Assembly: GCA_045837725.1 (NCBI GenBank)
Contig: JBEWZL010000022.1
Span: 1 to 64,000, forward strand
Direction of reading: 5' to 3'
Length of the DNA stretch: 64,000 nucleotides
From: Vermamoeba vermiformis
Taxonomy: Eukaryota > Tubulinea > Echinamoebida
Shown here piece after piece: positions 56,467-64,000 of the stretch. Each line of letters opens with the position of its first letter. Positions within the stretch are counted from its first letter, which is position 1. Under the pieces are notes generated by a model, which saw nothing but the letters and a program-made list of their open reading frames with translations, was not told the DNA's origin and made no database searches. A program made the position numbers and the translations under genes.

Positions 56467-59400
56467 TTAAAATACCAATAAACCGAGCGCAGCACCGACT
56501 CCACAAACAATACTACCCGAGATTTTTTCACCTGCACTAACGGATGGCGAAGAAGAGGACGGAGAGTTGTTATTATTGCCATTTGAAGGTGCATTAGGGT
56601 CAATATAGAGAGGAGTATTAGGCGCTAAGCCTTGTGTCAATTGCAAGACTTCGTTCCACGCTTGGTACTTTGGCGCAGTTTCAATAGCTTGATCTTGGTA
56701 CTCGAGAACTCCCCAGCTATAGAATAGAATATACATTAATATATACTATATAGTTATTAAGTTTGTTGTTATAAACTTACAAGCCGTATTCGGAAGGAGC
56801 AGCGTAGTTAGTGTACGTCACGTGGGTCGAAGCTCCAACGGCCATCCATTGATAAAAAAACATTTTGTAAATATTTTTCATGCGAGGGTGTCTATTAACA
56901 GCCTATAATTGACATTAGAACTGTCAAACAAGTCTAAAATTTATCCGTGTGAAACTTACGGTGTAGATCGGGATACTTTGCATGCGATAAGGACCATGTT
57001 CGGGCACTAGACCAGCACCACTTTCATATGCAAAGAGCTGCACGCCGTGTTTTTGAGCGACTTTGTAACAACTTGTGAAGGGTTCAATGACATCCCACCA
57101 AAGTGCGTCACGTGTCATATCGAGGACTTGATCCACAGTCGGCGTGATATTTTTAGCGAACATTGCGTGCACGTCATCATTGATAGAGTAGCCAAAGTAA
57201 GGTGCACCACAAATACCGTCAAATTGAATGCCGTTAGGGTTCAAAGTGGTGTTGGATGTGAGTGTCAAAAGCGTGTCCATCAGATATGACGACAGTTGTG
57301 AAGGAATTAACTTGACAATTCTTCTATTGAATTCTGAATCTCCAAAGACCGACTTGAATATCGTTAAAATTTCACAGATTCTTTTAACGGTCTGTCTGGA
57401 TCTCGCATCCGAAGTCGGGTTTGGCGAAAGGCCATTTGCGTAGCCTAATCTAGTGACCACATCGGACTGCGAGAAGTCAATGTTCCAAATTTCATTCGAA
57501 TATTCAATGTAGATCTTAAGATTCTTGTCCACATTGTCACGCAAAAGAGTTGCAAATTTGGTGACGTAATCATCAGTCGCTAGAGCAGGAATATTGAACC
57601 ACGCATCAGCTTTGACGATGTTGCAGTACTCAATAGCGTCTTCATAGGGGTTACCAGAGTTGACACTGTACGTCACTTGACCACCTGTCGACGGCACGAA
57701 TCCGGTCAAAGTTGAGTCCGCTGCAATAGTTGCATCACTAAATATCATATTAGCGATTGTTAATATTTTAAAACACACAGTGGTAATAATTAATATTAAA
57801 TAGGAAAATGGTCTATTTTTCGCTTTGAAATGAAATTTCGAACTCACTCGTAAGCAATGTAAAACGATGTAGCATCAATAGGATCGACCATTCCCGACAC
57901 AGATGACATGTTTAGGAAGTACGTTGAACCAGTCGAGAGTTTGAACGTGGCAGTGGCTTGAGGACTAGTTTGAACGGTAACTGATTGGCCACGGACCAAG
58001 TTGTGCGGTTGTGATACAGTGACTTTAGCCAGCCATTGTGTGTTCAATAATAAACTGGTGCCAGTGGTACTCGCATCGATGAACTTGGTGAGAGGTAATG
58101 CATAAACCTTGCCTTTTCTCTGAATAGCGAAAGACGGGAGATTTCGATCTTCCCAATGCGCAATGTTGTTGCCGTTAGTATCGCCCTAATAAAGACAATT
58201 AATATGGACTCGTATGATAAGTTTGAGGGTCTTACCCAGTCCATGAATCGAGCGACTTTAGTGCCGTTGAATCGTTGCAAATAAAGCGGGTGGAATTTTT
58301 GCGTTTGATACGTGTCTTCAAATCCCTTATGAATAACTTTGATATTTCGAACGGGATTGGCTGGATTGCTTTCTTGAATGGTGACTCCGATAGTATTGAT
58401 ACCATCGTCGCACGTGATCGGTTTGACAGTTGTTCCGTTGACGTTGAACGTGTAAGTGCAGCCCAACATAATTCTTATGTTGCCTTCGCCTTCACTAATA
58501 AAAGTGAAATTTCCGTGTGGAAAGTTGGTTTGCAACAGCAGCAAAGAACTGGGCATCATAGAACCCCTGACTATGCCTGTGACTGGCCACCAATTTTCAT
58601 CGTATCCGATGCCAACGCAATCTGCGTTAGAGCAACTCCAAGCATTACCAGCTGATTAAACGTTAATTAAATTTCCTAGAAAATAGTGAGAATAAAAATG
58701 AAACTTACATTTGAACGCGTCTGTGTAGACCCAAGAAGTGCTGTAATACTTGTACGAATTGATGTTTATGCCGAGAGGGAAGTAGCCCCAGTTCATGTCA
58801 GGCTGCACGGTGATGACCAAGTTCAAGCACTTAACAACCACGTTGTCATTGAGCGTCACTCTGAATTGAATGTAGCCGGCAGGCCAAGCACAAACTGAGT
58901 TGTTGTAGTCGATTCTGTTGCCATTCGGGACCATACACCAGCTCAAACCTCCATTAGTCGAAATTTCCAAAGTGACACCAACGTCAGGGTCAGTAGTACT
59001 GCTGCCGATAGGCGAAATTGTCCATGTCGGAGAAACTTCCCAGAAATCAATTATCGAGCTATCAACAACGCCGAGATCAGTAGTGTTCAACGGACGAGAC
59101 GTAAAGCTGCCGCCGTAATAAGGAATCTGTTGAGTTGTGGCTGCGGCAAGTGCGGCGACTTCGCTGTCAGAGAGGGGTCTGTTCCAAATCATAAGCTCAT
59201 CGAGCACGCCCGAGAACCCGCTGCTGATCGTGCCTAAAGGATTAGGAGGCCGAGCACCAACTGCCATCGTGGCACTGCGGCTTTGAAGCACGTCTGTTGG
59301 CGTGCCACTCCACGCTGAACACGTGCTGTCAACGCAAACAGAAAGACCTTTGACTGGATCGTATCTGCAGGCTACATAACTCCAAGTGCCTACAGTAAGG

Positions 59401-60086
59401 CTAGTTGCTGGAAAAGATGACTTGAGCTGGCCGTTAGTTGAATTGTGGACGCTGCAACTGATGCTGGATCCGTAGATCGACAGCGCAGGCTGCGTGTACT
59501 GTTGCTCGAAGATGGTGCCCGAGATAGCCGCAGGATTTACCCAAATACCATAGGTAAAGCCATACTGAAGGGCTAAGCTGGCAACAATAGGACTTCCTGT
59601 CAAAAGTGTTATATGTCAGATCGAATCTGCTTCGGCCAACAAAAACTACGAACCGTGTAGAAGGAACATATAGCCCGCGGTGGCTACAGAAAGGCCGTTC
59701 TTGAACTTGCCAGTAACTACGGTAGCATTAACGACTTTGCCGGGAACGTTGCCAGCACGAGATGCATCCGGAGAAAACCCGGTGCCATCCACGGAGTCCA
59801 TTGGCCAATAGCTAACTACTCCTTTAAGATGTGAGGGGATGCTATTCGGATCGACTCTATATAAAGAAGCGGTTAGAACTGAATCAAAATAGTTTTTAGA
59901 TCGAATCTCGTACGTGGATTGAAATCCATCCTTGGCAGAAGAAAGAACGATATTATCGACCACATCGAACATATCGTTAGAAGCAGGGTCACTAGTAAAG
60001 CATGTCGAGAAGGTATGCGTGCCTCGTTGCATTGAAAGTTGAATCAGCAACACGCTGCAGACCACGAACAGCAACAACTTCGGCAT
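56467..60086 (-). CDS. Secreted LamG plus clan GH-A-like protein with GPI anchor
   Basis: About nine exons, roughly 1,050 residues. The signal peptide starts MPKLLLFVVCSVLLIQLS. A concanavalin-like LamG domain follows (GLVSYWPMDSVDG-like start, FTYGIWVNPAAISG, GTWSYVACRYDPVKGLSVCV, LDELMIWNRPLSDSEVAAL). The later half has two motifs of clan GH-A glycosidases: IYIEYSNEIWN, where N-E is the acid/base, and QLFAYESGAG with a nucleophile-like glutamate. The exon at 56467-56736 ends in a Ser/Asn-rich stalk and GLLVF tail typical of a GPI signal. A surface glycan-degrading enzyme is inferred; no single family is assigned. The start is the second ATG, which directly heads the signal peptide. Confidence 0.75.
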
Positions 60087-60955
60087 TAGTTCTCTAGTGG
60101 TGTTAGTGGCTATTGAAAGTAAATAAATAAATGTATTTTTCCCGTATTTAAGCTTGTTTGACACTTATCAACAGGTGGATCTCCTTCGGGTGTTTATCTA
60201 TTGCACTTACGATTCGATAACGGACGGAGACTAGACTCGCTGTATTAGTCGTCGTAATTGCACTAATGCAGTGAATGATTCGAATATAGGACCTAAACGA
60301 GAACTCTGCTCAGTTTTCCATAAAAACCAATTACAAACGTACATCCGAGTCTGACTCGTTGAAGTTGACGCCAGAAACCCATAAAATACAACTTATGGTA
60401 GTCTTAAACGCACTATTTGTACTGTCCGATGATAGTTAAATACAATAGTAACGGCCTGCTCAAAAAAAATTGTCGTTAGCTAAAATCGTCTGAAACTTTA
60501 AATTATAGTTTAAATTACCGTTAGTAATGCTTATACGTGCAATTGAGTGCCGACAGTTGATGAATCACAAATCTTCGTTTGGTCCAGTACTAAATGGAAC
60601 TTAGGTCTCATTTTTTTGTGCACTGGACCGATTCGCTGGACGGGAGGTAATTACTGGCCAAAATAGTTCATTGATGCCAGTACTTAGTCTTGTCACCTGA
60701 TTGGTCACTTGAGCACCGAGGTAGTCTTGTTTTGTAACCGCCGATCTGAACGAGTTCATACTACGACTAGGGATCTAATATGAAAAATTAATCATCTAGT
60801 ATAAGATCCGAATCTTTACTTACCTGTAAGAGTATGCCATAGTAATATTCGGAATGTTCTTATTATGTTAGCTGGGGATTGAAATGATTTGGATCCGAGT
60901 TTAAATTAAAAGAAAATTTTTAGTTGTTAAATTGGATTTTGAATTAAATAAACGC
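60087..60955. other. Intergenic stretch
   Basis: About 870 bp holding the promoter of the LamG gene and the 3' side of the mannosidase gene. No gene or repeat is recognised. Confidence 0.6.
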
Positions 60956-63822
<2,867 letters not shown>

Positions 63823-64000
63823 GCATATAAGGCGTCTAGTGTTGATCTAGAACGAAATAAATGGAAATTAGGATTCACAACGAAAAATCTGGTGAAAACT
63901 GCCAAGGAAACTGAACAATGTCAGAAGGGACCTAAATATTGTCTACTGATATGACCAACTTCATAAAATAAGGTTAATCCGATTAACGAACGTCGATCGA

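Overview
The window is nuclear DNA of an intron-rich, AT-rich eukaryotic microbe. It holds spliceosomal introns of about 40-110 nt with GT..AG ends, the standard code (TAA, TAG and TGA all end genes), close packing (stop codons of facing genes 50-170 bp apart, divergent start codons as little as 81 bp apart), and typical eukaryotic families: a RagC/D GTPase, a mitochondrial carrier, a GH47 mannosidase, a serine carboxypeptidase, F-box proteins, an FYVE-like protein and a Zn2Cys6 transcription factor. A TOM1-like seven-helix protein, an S74/MYRF-type chaperone protein, a saposin-like secreted protein and many GPI-anchored surface proteins make an amoebozoan or other amorphean protist more likely than a true fungus. 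This is inference from gene content only.

Layout. 1-7 kb: two broken gene copies, an F-box/LRR gene, an ADP/ATP-type carrier and an integrase fossil. 7-14 kb: a large GPI-anchored secreted protein, a gene-poor stretch, the S74-chaperone membrane protein and a broken copy of a 159-residue protein gene. 14-24 kb: a TOM1-like receptor, two convergent LRR proteins with an F-box-like C-terminus, a saposin-like protein and a Zn2Cys6 regulator. 24-28 kb: three tandem copies of a secreted, GPI-anchored Cys-rich protein. 28-31 kb: a two-gene cassette (acidic nuclear-type protein X plus four-helix membrane protein Y) on the minus strand. 31-43 kb: a seven-helix membrane protein, a second F-box/LRR gene, an LmbE/PIG-L deacetylase, RagC, an FYVE-like plus TIG protein and a serine carboxypeptidase. 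43-46 kb: the second X-Y cassette in inverted orientation. 46-52 kb: a LINE with two long open ORFs. 52-56 kb: the intact 159-residue protein gene and two tandem F-box genes. 56-64 kb: a LamG plus clan GH-A-like GPI protein and a GH47 mannosidase.

Functional themes are a cell surface and secretion set (GPI proteins, saposin-like, carboxypeptidase, GH47 glycan trimming), ubiquitin-type adaptors (six genes with F-box or F-box-like motifs) and nutrient/membrane signalling (RagC, FYVE-like, TOM1-like). Gene models were spliced by hand. Those given with exon coordinates keep reading frame through every junction and sum to whole codons. The strongest unexplained features are the duplicated inverted X-Y cassette, the C-terminal F-box LRR pair, the membrane S74-chaperone protein, and four exact copies of a 12-bp palindrome.
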